A stretch of DNA of 64,000 nt from Streptomyces sp. NBC_00376 (GTDB lineage: Bacteria; Actinomycetota; Actinomycetes; Streptomycetales; Streptomycetaceae). The position numbers and the translations under genes were made by a program. Position 1 is the first letter of the stretch. Every line of letters begins with the position of its first letter. Positions 35,152 through 43,112 of this stretch are shown here, in pieces. The notes below the pieces were generated by a model that was not told the origin of the DNA, searched no databases, and saw nothing but the letters and a program-made list of their open reading frames with translations. The DNA lies in assembly GCF_036077095.1 (NCBI RefSeq), contig NZ_CP107960.1, forward strand, positions 5,022,001-5,086,000, given 5' to 3'.

Positions 35152-36030
35152 TCACGCGGCCAGGAGGGCCGGTGTGGTCATGACGGTTTCGTATTCGACG
35201 GGGGTCAGCCGACCGAGTGAGGCTTGTCTGCGGCGTCGGTGGTAGGTCCGCTCGATCCAGGTCACGATCGCGATCCGTAGTTCCTGGCGGTTGGCCCACT
35301 TCCGTCGGTCGAGGACATTCTTCTGCAGCAGGCTGAAGAAGGACTCCATGGCCGCGTTGTCGCCTGCCGCCCCGACCCTCCCTATCGAGCCGGCGATCTG
35401 GTGCCGGCCGAGCGCTTGGACGAACTTCCGGGACCGAAACTGCGACCCGCGATCGCTGTGCAGAACACAGCCGGCGACGTTCTCACGTCGGGCAACAGCG
35501 TTGTCCAGGGCCGCGACGGCCAGACGGGACTTCATCCGCGAGTCGATGGAGTAGCCCACGATCCGCTTGCTGAAGACGTCCTTGACCGCACAGAGATACA
35601 GCTTCCCTTCTCCCGTGACGTGTTCGGTGATGTCGGTGAGCCACAGCCGGTTCGGTGCGTCGGCGGTGAAGTCCCGGCGGGCGAGGTCGTCGTGCACCGG
35701 CGGGCCAGCTTTCTTGATCCTGCCGCGCTTCTTGCCGAACACGCTCCACCAGCTGTTGTCCCGGCAGATCCGCCACGCGGTCCGGTCGGCCATGCCGGCT
35801 CCCACGCTGCGGGCTTCGTCGGCCAGGAAGCGGTAGCCGAACTCCGGGTCCTCGCGGTGGGCGTCGAACAACGCGTTCGCGCGAGCGGCCTGCTCGAACT
35901 CGGCATCGGTCACCGGCCGTTCGAGCCAGCGGTAGTAGGGCTGGCGGGCGAGCTTGAGGACCCGGCACGTGACCGTGACGGAGATTCCGTCCGTGGCCAG
36001 CTCTTTCACGAGCTGGTAGATCCTTTTCCC
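35152..36030 (-). CDS. IS3-family transposase OrfB (reached by -1 frameshift)
   Basis: About 290 residues from the frameshift site. HTH_21-like region ('DPEFGYRFLADEARS') then an rve/DDE integrase core: Asp in 'WLTDITEH', Asp in 'LHSDRGSQF' and Glu in 'NAAMESFF'. It catalyses IS excision and integration as the OrfAB fusion. It joins orfA through the slippery A-AAA-G in GGGAAAAGGA (36030-36021), giving 'GKRIYQLVKEL'. The open frame extends further upstream to 36195 but that part lies antiphase under orfA. Confidence 0.92.
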   Translation of the reverse strand, partial: GKRIYQLVKELATDGISVTVTCRVLKLARQPYYRWLERPVTDAEFEQAARANALFDAHREDPEFGYRFLADEARSVGAGMADRTAWRICRDNSWWSVFGKKRGRIKKAGPPVHDDLARRDFTADAPNRLWLTDITEHVTGEGKLYLCAVKDVFSKRIVGYSIDSRMKSRLAVAALDNAVARRENVAGCVLHSDRGSQFRSRKFVQALGRHQIAGSIGRVGAAGDNAAMESFFSLLQKNVLDRRKWANRQELRIAIVTWIERTYHRRRRQASLGRLTPVEYETVMTTPALLAA

Positions 36031-36314
36031 GGCAGGTTCGCCTGGGACAGGTAGGCCGCGGCCCGGCGCAGGACCTCGTTCTCCTGCTCCAGCAGCTTGA
36101 TCCGTCGACGCGCTTCCCGTAGCTCCGTGCTCTCCTGACTGGTCGTTCCGGGCTTTGTGCCGTCGTCGATGTCCGCCCGGCGCATCCACTTCCACAGCGT
36201 CATCGCGTGGACTCCGAAGTCGGCGGCCACCTGCTCGATCGTCACGCCCGGGCCGCGGTTCCTCGCGACCCGTACGACATCCTCGCGGAACTCTTGCGGA
36301 TAAGGCTTGGGCAC
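36006..36314 (-). CDS. IS3-family OrfA (HTH_Tnp_1)
   Basis: About 102 residues from GTG 36314 (AAGGA 9 nt upstream). 'KPYPQEFREDVVRVARNRG' and 'GVTIEQVAADFGVHAMTLWKW' (split by the turn) form the HTH that binds the IS ends. A leucine-zipper-like coiled coil 'RIKLLEQENEVLRRAAAYL' follows. The frame ends just after the slippery sequence used to make OrfAB. Confidence 0.9.
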   Translation of the reverse strand: MPKPYPQEFREDVVRVARNRGPGVTIEQVAADFGVHAMTLWKWMRRADIDDGTKPGTTSQESTELREARRRIKLLEQENEVLRRAAAYLSQANLPGKGSTSS

Positions 36315-36372
36315 AGCGACATCCTTCCCACCCGCCCCACAGGGCAAGCCAGATCAGATGTCACCCGATCGT

Positions 36373-36580
36373 GCGGCAGACCCCCTCACTTCGGCTCGTG
36401 AACGCCTCCTCCCGGTCATCGACCGCACCCACACTCAGGTCGAACAACGTCTGAAGCAGGACTGGTACGCCCAGACCGGCAAGTTGGAGCAGGACCTGGC
36501 CGAGGGCAAGCGGATCCGACACCGGCCGGAGCACGCGCGGTCGTGGGCTGAGGAACTTGAGATCCGCCGCGTCAGCTCGA
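36373..36580 (+). pseudogene. Coding fragment between the IS3 element and the lipoprotein gene
   Basis: A plus-strand frame with normal GC3 coding character and no plausible start: 'LTSARERLLPVIDRTHTQVE', then 'KQDWYAQTGKLEQDLAEGKR', then 'HARSWAEELEIRRVSS'. It begins at the IS end and then runs antisense into the lipoprotein gene. It is a helical, charged internal piece of some larger gene that I do not recognise. Confidence 0.4.
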
Positions 36581-37126
36581 GAGGGGCGCGTCGCTCGACC
36601 AGAACGTCGACTTCACGTTCGGCGCCGGCAACTCCTGCTTCGAGTAGTCCGGGCCGTTCGGCTTGCTGGTCGGCGGAGCAACCTCAGACTTCTCTGCACA
36701 CGGGGTGGTGACGCTCACGTGGGCCTGGCCAGTGGTCCCGATCAGGACTTCGACCTGGAAGCCGTCCTGGGTCTCGAAGTTGGCCGCCATCCCGTTCGGA
36801 CTCGTGGCGACGAGCTTGTAGCCCTTGCTTTTCCAGTGGCGTTCCAGCACGCCGAGGAAGCCGCCACGCCGTTCAGCAGAGATGATCGTCATGACGGAAC
36901 GCTCGCGGTCCACATAGCAGTCACCCGACATGGAGTACCTATGTGTCCAGTGAACGGGAGGCTTGATGGACGCAAACGTCTCGTCCAGGATCGTGTCCGC
37001 TCTCTCGGCCGCCTCTTGCATGTTCATCTTCGACTGGCTTTCCTTGGTTGAGGACGCGGTACCTGTCGCGCCGCATCCGGAAAGAAGCAGAGCCAGTACG
37101 GCGGCCGCTGCAACCCTTTTCCTCAT
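36572..37126 (-). CDS. Small exported lipoprotein coupled to the DUF1023 hydrolase
   Basis: 184 residues. A classic lipoprotein signal peptide ends 'ALLLSGCGA' with lipidated Cys at about 18. The mature part has no recognised domain; a central 'GGFLGVLERHWKSKGYKLV' and 'NFETQDGFQVEVLIGTTGQ' suggest a small beta-rich fold. The start overlaps the hydrolase stop as ATGA (37123-37126). Pairs of DUF1023 hydrolase and lipoprotein recur in Streptomyces beside WXG100-like genes, so it could act as immunity or secretion partner (inference). Confidence 0.8.
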   Translation of the reverse strand: MRKRVAAAAVLALLLSGCGATGTASSTKESQSKMNMQEAAERADTILDETFASIKPPVHWTHRYSMSGDCYVDRERSVMTIISAERRGGFLGVLERHWKSKGYKLVATSPNGMAANFETQDGFQVEVLIGTTGQAHVSVTTPCAEKSEVAPPTSKPNGPDYSKQELPAPNVKSTFWSSDAPLSS

Positions 37127-38946
37127 CGCGGCGTCTCCCTCGTGACGTATCCCGGCTGTCCTGCGACAATGGCAGCGATGTTTCGCGCAGAGACCCTGTC
37201 CTTCCCTTCTTCTGGAGAGAAGTAATTGCTATGGGCTTCGATATCCAACTTCGAGTCCAGCACGTTGGGGAAGGAAGGCTGAACCACCTCCGGTCCGGGC
37301 AAGGTCTCGAATCTGTTGGCGCCGAACGCCTTGCTTGCCGGATCCTTGCCGAACCAGATGTCGTCGTCACCCTGGTCGGCAATTTCTCCCATGAGGTACG
37401 CGAGAGGCGGCCCTCCTCCGAAGAATCCCATGGTTCCTGCCGCAGCTTCCATTTTCGAAGGGAGTTTGGTGACGATGTCGTTCTCAGCCGCTCCCACCCA
37501 GACGTGCTCCTTGCCCACACCCAGGTCGTCCGCCCTGTCGACACCAACGCCGGGACTTCCGACGAGGATGATGTCATCAGCCCCCGGAATCCCTCCTGGC
37601 TCCTGCGTGGCGGCCCCCACGAGTCGAGAACCATAGGAATGTCCAATGGCAGTGATATGGGAATCGGCGTTCTCATTGGTTGCCGAAATTCCACTCATGA
37701 AACTGTTGTACGCGGGAGCACCGTGCTCGGCGTCGACCGTAGTCATCACATCGATCGATTGAGGGGCATCGTAGCCGAGCCATACGATTGCGGATGAGGA
37801 GGGGTCGATATCCTGGGCGCCCGTTGCTGTTTCGAATGCGCGTTTCACTGTGCCGTCGGCAAATTCGGCGTTGAATTTAGTGCCCAAGCCAGGCACATAA
37901 GCCGAGACGTTCTTTGAGGTGTCAGGGTTTCCGAAGGCGACGATCGCCCTCCCGTTTCCTTCGAGACCGATCCCCAGGAGGAACATCGGCGGCTGACTTC
38001 CCGAGTTGAGCTTGTTCTGGATACCTTTCAGTCCGCCGAGCTTTTCTATGGATGCCTCGTCGTGCCGGCCCTCCAACTGTGCGATGAGAAGGTGGATGTT
38101 CTCCCGGTTCACCTCGTCCCGGACCGCTGACGGGATGCCGTCCAAGTTGCCGATGACTTCCGGGAAGGCCGTCCTGTACTCCTCGCGCTCCTCGTTGCTG
38201 AGGCTGTCCCACCACTCCTTGCGGTCGGCCGGCGACTTGTCCAACGGGATCTGATCCTGAAGGTATTTGCCGGCGGCCGAGCTGACAGCGTCGACATCGG
38301 CTGCCACATTTGCCCACGTCTTGGTGTCGACGTTCAGCCCCGGCGCCGCCTTGAGCTTGCGCAGCGCCTTGCTGTACCGATCGTCGATCTCCTGGGCTTC
38401 CCGTACGGCGTGGGCGATGCGGTCGGCGATGTCCACGGCTTTGGCGTGGTGTGGGTTCGGGTTCTTGAGCCGAGTGTCGCTCGGTAGCAGTCCCGGCGAT
38501 TGGAAATTTGCGTTGTTGCCCGTGATCAGGTAGGTGTTGCCCAGGACTGTGCCGCCAGCGATCGGCTCACCGGTGAGCTCGCTCTTACCGCCGGCGGGAT
38601 ACGTGACGGTGCCGTCTTCGTTCACGGAGTATGCCAGCGTGGCCGCATCGTCAAGTGCCTCAGTCAGGCGCCGCTTCGGAGCGGTGATTTCGGACGAGAA
38701 GCCGTCGAGAGCTCCGGTGATCAGACTGCACTCGACCTGGGTGTAGTGGAAGTTCTCCGACAGCTTCCGCAACTGCTTGAGCGCCGCTTCCGCGGCCTCA
38801 CCCGCGTTGGCCTTCCGCATGGCCGCGGTGATCTGGTTGTCGATGCGGTCCTTGGCCGAGTCGGCCATGGCGCTGATCGCGCGGTACCCGTCCGCCGCTT
38901 CCACGTACTCGGTCGGTTTGAGGGCCTTGAGCGTCAGGTGGTCCAT
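37123..38946 (-). CDS. Alpha/beta hydrolase, DUF1023 family, with WXG-like N-terminal region
   Basis: 607 residues. The C-terminal half (about 330-560) is an alpha/beta hydrolase_8 domain with nucleophile Ser in 'AIGHSYGSRLVG' and 'DAPQSIDVMTT' upstream. The N-terminal 240 residues are helical ('EYVEAADGYRAISAMADSAK', 'AAMRKANAGEAAEAALKQL'), resembling the four-helix modules that precede effectors of type VII-like secretion. Actual enzymatic substrate is unknown. It is part of a minus-strand run: truncated mycosin-like protease, disrupted WXG-like gene, this gene, lipoprotein. Confidence 0.85.
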   Translation of the reverse strand: MDHLTLKALKPTEYVEAADGYRAISAMADSAKDRIDNQITAAMRKANAGEAAEAALKQLRKLSENFHYTQVECSLITGALDGFSSEITAPKRRLTEALDDAATLAYSVNEDGTVTYPAGGKSELTGEPIAGGTVLGNTYLITGNNANFQSPGLLPSDTRLKNPNPHHAKAVDIADRIAHAVREAQEIDDRYSKALRKLKAAPGLNVDTKTWANVAADVDAVSSAAGKYLQDQIPLDKSPADRKEWWDSLSNEEREEYRTAFPEVIGNLDGIPSAVRDEVNRENIHLLIAQLEGRHDEASIEKLGGLKGIQNKLNSGSQPPMFLLGIGLEGNGRAIVAFGNPDTSKNVSAYVPGLGTKFNAEFADGTVKRAFETATGAQDIDPSSSAIVWLGYDAPQSIDVMTTVDAEHGAPAYNSFMSGISATNENADSHITAIGHSYGSRLVGAATQEPGGIPGADDIILVGSPGVGVDRADDLGVGKEHVWVGAAENDIVTKLPSKMEAAAGTMGFFGGGPPLAYLMGEIADQGDDDIWFGKDPASKAFGANRFETLPGPEVVQPSFPNVLDSKLDIEAHSNYFSPEEGKDRVSARNIAAIVAGQPGYVTRETPR

Positions 38947-38955
38947 GCTTCCGGG

Positions 38956-39423
38956 TCACCGCCCCTTGGCCTGGCCGCCGGCGGGCGGATCCTCGTAGTA
39001 CTCGGTCTTCAGCTTGGCGATCTCGGCCTTGATGGCCTCGTCGGTCCGTAGCTGGTCATTTCCCGACTTCTCCAGCACGTTGGCAAGCCCGTCGCATACC
39101 TCGCCGACATCCTTGACGTAGCGCCTCCAGGAATCGTAGACATCCTGCTGGGCTGCCGAGGTCAGGCACCCGGACTCCTTCCCGAGTCCCGTCTGGCCCA
39201 ACTCCGCCTTCACCCACGCCTTGTCAAGGTCCCCCCGCAACGAGCCAACGCCTTCCCCTGCCTTGGTCTACGCCGCCTTGTCGGACCTCAGCTTGCCGGC
39301 ACCGCCGCCGCTGCCACCGGAGGCGGAACCTCCGGGGTCGGCGGGCAGTTGGTTGAGCTGCATCTGCGTGGTGTGCCGCTCGACCGCCGCGGTCTTGAGC
39401 TGCTCCCACTCATCCCACGCCAT
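38956..39423 (-). pseudogene. WXG100-like small secreted protein gene with in-frame amber stop
   Basis: From ATG 39423 the frame reads 'MAWDEWEQLKTAAVERHTTQ', then 'LRSDKAA', then TAG at 39268-39270, then resumes 'TKAGEGVGSLRGDLDKAWVK' through 'YYEDPPAGGQAKGR' to the stop at 38956, 155 codons in all. The flanking frame is continuous, so a single base change (plausibly TGG to TAG) has cut the gene. A shorter internal TTG start at 39240 exists without a good ribosome site. Helical content and position beside DUF1023 and mycosin genes suggest an ESX/type VII-type substrate or chaperone. Confidence 0.8.
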
Positions 39424-39570
39424 GCGTGGCCCCCTCCCCGTGCCTCGTCGTACACCGACGAGCGGATATGAACGTGCGACAGCAACGTTTTGGTGATCGA
39501 GAAGTACCGTAGCGTCCGTTCATCACGTGCCCCATCTGCACCGGTAACCATCGCGCCTGAGTATCTGTAC

Positions 39571-40674
39571 TCATGCGGAACCGGGGCCTCGGCCGGAAGG
39601 GTCGACGCTGCCCGGTGCGCTCGGGGCCGAATCCGGAGCATGCGTGAACCCTGTATCTGTGTAAGGGAATTGGCTCGGGTAGATCGTGGCCGCCTGGAAT
39701 GACGCTGCAGGGGCCCGACGCTTGCGGATGGCTACGGAAACCGTGATCGCCGCTCCGAGGAGTACCACCGTCCCGATACCCAGAGTGATCCAGAGGATGC
39801 TGTCGTCGTCCTTGGGCGCGGAGGCCGCCGTGGCGGAGTGGTCATCCTTTGCCGGCGCATCGGTGCCGTTGGATCTGAAGGCGTCGGGAGATGGCGACTG
39901 CGACGCTGCGGCTGTGAGGTCCGGGAGGGGGTACTCGTCGGCGGGGCCCGGATCGCCAGGGTTCTGCAGAGCAATGCGGGGGCGTACGGCGCCGTAACCG
40001 AGGTAGTCCGTGCGCTCCTTGCTGCTCTTGGGCTTGCTTGCCGTGTTGAGCATGACCCTGAGTACCTGGTTGTTCGTCCAGTCGGGATGCTTGGACCAGA
40101 TCAGCGCTGCGGAGGCGGAGGCGAGGGCGGTGGCGTCGCTGGTGCCGTGCGTCTTGCACAGTTTCGTGGCGCCGAGACAGGCAGCGAACATGTCCTCGCC
40201 CGGCGCGACCAGGTCGACTTGGGGGCCGTGCTGAGATTCCTTCGTCGTCTTGACGTTTCTGTCGATTGCCCCGACGCCCACCACGCCAGGAGTCGCTGCC
40301 GGATATTCCAGTTCGTTGAGAGCATCGCCGGTGTTGCCCACTCCCGCGAAGATCAGCTTGCCCTTGGACAGCGCGTAGGCGACGGACTCGGCCAGCTCCC
40401 GCGAGTGCTCGGTGCTGCCCTGCGAGATGTTGATGACCTGGGCGTCCGAGTCCGCCGCGTACCGGATGGCCTTGGCCATGTAGGTGGGGTAGTCGTCCGG
40501 GTTACCGTCACTACGGCTGTGCTCGATGAAGTCCGGGATGCGGATCGGCAGGATCTTCGCGCCCGGGGCTAGGCCGTAGGAGCCCGTGGTGGTGCCTTTG
40601 GCTCCGGTGCCGGCGATGAGGACGGCCATGGTGGTGCCGTGGCCGTCGTAGTCCGTGCGTTCGTTGCAGGGCGG
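39571..40674 (-). pseudogene. Mycosin-like S8 serine protease, N-terminus missing
   Basis: About 365 residues remain. Catalytic His is in 'TDYDGHGTTMAVLIAG' and Ser in 'HGTSDATALASASAAL'; the signal peptide and the Asp-containing strand that should precede them are absent. A C-terminal linker and membrane helix ('ILWITLGIGTVVLLGAAITV') match mycosins, which process type VII secretion substrates. Upstream of about 40674 the frame continues only as antisense of the next gene, so the break is real. Without Asp the protein cannot be an active subtilase. Confidence 0.8.
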
Positions 40675-40676
40675 CG

Positions 40677-41243
40677 ATGTTCGTCCGTTACGCGATGACC
40701 CAGAAACTGTTGACCAGTATCTTCCCGAACGATGACGTGGAGAGGTTCTACGACGACCTGCTTCCCCAGTTCGGCAGCTGGAACGCCCGCTACTGGGAGC
40801 AGCGGGCGATCCACGCAAAACACCAGAACGACTGGTCGCGCGCCGAGTCGTTCGCCGAACGGGCCGTTAACCTGCTGGACGACGCGTTCACCCGGACCAC
40901 CTGCGGCACCATCCTGATCAACAAGGGCAATTTCTTCGCTGGCCAGCGCGACAACCGGTGGCAGGAATTCCACCAGCGCGGGAAGAAGCATTTCGACGTG
41001 GCCCTCGCCTCGGACCGGGCGAACCGCGTGACGGCGTTCGCCTATCTGGAGTCGGCGATGTCGTTGGCGGAGAGTGCCACGGAGTGCGACCTCCCGGAAT
41101 GGTCCACCCCGATCGCCGAGCTGCTCCACGAGTGGAAGCCGATCTACAGCGGCCTGCGCCTGGTCCTCCGAAACGACCTGGCCCTGGACTCAGTCCGCCG
41201 AGCCGAAGCGCTGTCCCGCCGATGGGAAAATCTGTCGGAGTAG
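40677..41243 (+). pseudogene. C-terminal fragment of a helical-repeat protein
   Basis: 188 residues from an internal ATG. TPR-like helices are visible ('WNARYWEQRAIHAKHQND', 'WSRAESFAERAVNLLDDAF', 'RGKKHFDVALASDRANRVTA'). It starts abruptly 2 bp from the truncated protease on the other strand, and the content looks like the tail of a larger regulatory or NTPase protein. It ends properly and is followed by a 20-bp hairpin. Whether it is still expressed is unknown. Confidence 0.6.
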
Positions 41244-41257
41244 GGCCTCCCCACTGA

Positions 41258-41301
41258 AGGCCCAAGGGGTCGACTCCCGACGGAGTCGACCCCTTGGGCC
41301 T
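41258..41301 (+). terminator. Perfect 20-bp hairpin after the TPR-like fragment
   Basis: Arms 41258-41277 and 41282-41301 (AGGCCCAAGGGGTCGACTCC and its reverse complement) with loop CGAC, 14 bp after the stop at 41243. Confidence 0.85.
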
Positions 41302-41343
41302 GCGTCGGAGTGCCCTCATCACTCCTGGCTCCGCTCGCCATCC

Positions 41344-41399
41344 ATGCGCCGAGTGTGGATTACCGGCACTGCCACCCTCGTGACGGCCGCAATCGCTAG
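41344..41399 (+). pseudogene. Signal-peptide-like ORF start interrupted by IS701
   Basis: ATG at 41344 opens 'MRRVWITGTATLVTAAIA', which looks like a signal peptide, and runs straight into the IS701 element at its CTAG target. Joining the flanks across the IS continues the frame only about 25 codons to a stop near 42919. It may be a disrupted small exported protein, or chance. Confidence 0.3.
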
Positions 41400-42841
41400 T
41401 AGTGCTTGGTCATGTTGGTGCGGGGTCTGGCATGTTGCGGTGACAGGTGGGGCAGGCGCCGGTCCAGATCGCGAGGAGTATCTGCAGCTCGTGGACGACT
41501 CGGTAGAGGCTCAGGCCGACGCCGTCTCTTTTGGGGATCGGCTCAGTCGCTGCAGGGTGCAGAAGGCGTGGGCGACCGAGACGAGGGTGACGTGGTGGTG
41601 CCAGCCTGGCCAGGTTCGGCCTTCGAAGTGGGCCAGGCCCAGGGCCTGTTTCATCTCGCGGTAGTCGTTCTCGATGCGCCAGCGGAGCTTCGCGGTGCGC
41701 ACGAGGACGGGCAACGGGGTGGTTGCGGGCAGGTTGGAGAGCCAGAACTGCACGGGCTCGTCCTGGTCGGCGGGCCATTCGGCCAGCAACCAGCGGACCG
41801 GAAGCTCGGTGGTGGCCGTGGCCTTGCGGATCTCGCGTCCGGCGGGCCGGATCCGCAGGGCCACGAAGCGCGAGTACATGCGTTTGTGCCCGCTGCGGCC
41901 ACTGCCCGGCCGTGATTCCTCCCTCCACTGCACCGGCCGCGCGGAAGACTTTCCGGCCGCGATGACCAGGCTCTTCACCCTCCGGGCCGGCTCGGGGTAG
42001 GCAGGAACCGGCCGTCTGCCCCGGCCTGTGCAGGCCGGGGCAGACGGCTGTGCGTCCTCGGGCTGTGCGGTGGTCGAGGTCGAGATGCCCACCACGTAAT
42101 CGAGACCGCGTTCTTCCAGGCCGAGCCGGAAGGCGGCGGTGTCACCATAGCCGCCGTCGGCGATGACCTGGGGCACCTCGATGCCCCAGGACCGCGTCTC
42201 GTCGATCATGTCGAGGGCCAGCTGCCACTTCTCGACATGGCCCACCTGGGCAGGGATGGCGCACTTGCCACGGCGGGCCACTTTGGCCTGATCGGCCTTC
42301 GGCGAGGCGGGATCCCAGCTCCCGGGCAGGAACAGACGCCAGTTCACCGCCGCCGAGGCGCCGTTGGAAGCCAGGTGCAGCGACACCCCGGCCTGGCAGT
42401 TGGTGACCTTGCCCGCAGTGCCGGTGTACTGCCGGGTCACACACGCCGACGCATCCCCGTCCTTGAGGAACCCGGTGTCATCGATGATCAACGCGGTGGG
42501 CTTGACGACCGGCTGTATACGCCAGGCCAGACGGGCCCGCACATGCGCCGCATCCCACGGGCTGGAGGTGATGAAGTGGGCCAGCGCCTGCCGGTTCCCG
42601 TCTTCGCCCAGGCGGGCGGCCATCGGTTCCACCGACTTGCGCCCGCCGTCCAGCAGCAGGCCCCGCAGATAGACCCCACCCCACCGACGCTGATCCGCTC
42701 GCGCGAACGGCTCGAACATCTCCGCCGCGAAGTCCTCCAGATCACACCGGACCGCAGCCAACTCCCCACTCAGCACGTCCTGTCAACGACACGACCCATC
42801 AAGAAGACACGCCATCGCAGACCGCACATGACCAAGCACTA
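41400..42841 (-). mobile_element. Complete IS701-family element with CTAG target duplication
   Basis: 1442 bp. Terminal inverted repeats TAGTGCTTGGTCATG (41400-41414) and its reverse complement (42827-42841) are exact for 15 bp, and TGCGG-TCTG similarity continues inward. CTAG flanks both ends (41396-41399 and 42842-42845). A CTAG/YTAR target is characteristic of the IS701 family. The transposase frame is intact. Confidence 0.95.
41511..42776 (-). CDS. IS701-family transposase (DDE_5 superfamily)
   Basis: 421 residues. 'LDDGG'-like N-terminus, 'ALIIDDTGFLKDGDASACVT' (first Asp pair), 'GIEVPQVIADGGYGDTAAFR' (second Asp) and 'LRWRIENDYREMKQALGLAH' (catalytic Glu) give the DDE set. It moves the surrounding element. 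A GTG start at 42776 lies 51 bp inside the right terminal repeat. There are no frameshifts, so it is potentially active. Confidence 0.95.
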   Translation of the reverse strand: MLSGELAAVRCDLEDFAAEMFEPFARADQRRWGGVYLRGLLLDGGRKSVEPMAARLGEDGNRQALAHFITSSPWDAAHVRARLAWRIQPVVKPTALIIDDTGFLKDGDASACVTRQYTGTAGKVTNCQAGVSLHLASNGASAAVNWRLFLPGSWDPASPKADQAKVARRGKCAIPAQVGHVEKWQLALDMIDETRSWGIEVPQVIADGGYGDTAAFRLGLEERGLDYVVGISTSTTAQPEDAQPSAPACTGRGRRPVPAYPEPARRVKSLVIAAGKSSARPVQWREESRPGSGRSGHKRMYSRFVALRIRPAGREIRKATATTELPVRWLLAEWPADQDEPVQFWLSNLPATTPLPVLVRTAKLRWRIENDYREMKQALGLAHFEGRTWPGWHHHVTLVSVAHAFCTLQRLSRSPKETASA

Positions 42842-42866
42842 CTAGGGGTTGCCCGCGGAAGGCTGA

Positions 42867-43112
42867 TTCGCGAAGGACTTGGACCGTCTCCCTGCGGCGC
42901 CCCGACCCACCGAGCTGATCGACGCGGGATCCGCCTACCGGGACCGCATAGTGAAGCTCCGCAAGGGCGCCGAGACCGGCGTCCCGCACTACTTGGTGCA
43001 TCGAGGACAGGGCCCATCGTGCCGAAGGGCGCATCCCACGCAGCGCACACGACGGCCAGCGCAGCGCGAGGTGCTATCGATTGGTGCACGGCACGACGAG
43101 GTCCTGTACTGA
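42867..43112 (+). pseudogene. Unidentified coding-like fragment after IS701
   Basis: About 80 codons with no convincing start: 'FAKDLDRLPAAPRPTELIDA', 'GSAYRDRIVKLRKGAETGVP', 'HYLVHRGQGPS'. The first 50 residues look like a real helical domain and the rest is Arg-rich. It could be a remnant of a gene broken by rearrangement. No family recognised. Confidence 0.3.

Larger units (their letters stand above)
35130..36372 (-). mobile_element. IS3-family insertion sequence
   Basis: About 1.24 kb holding orfA and orfB on the minus strand. The ends share GGGTGACA in inverted orientation (right end near 36365 CGATCGGGTGACA on the minus strand, left end near 35134 GTTGGGTGACAG), with imperfect terminal repeats. 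Exact borders and target duplication are uncertain. It splits a transposase-like gene on its left from an unrelated fragment on its right. Both frames are intact, so it may be active. Confidence 0.85.
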
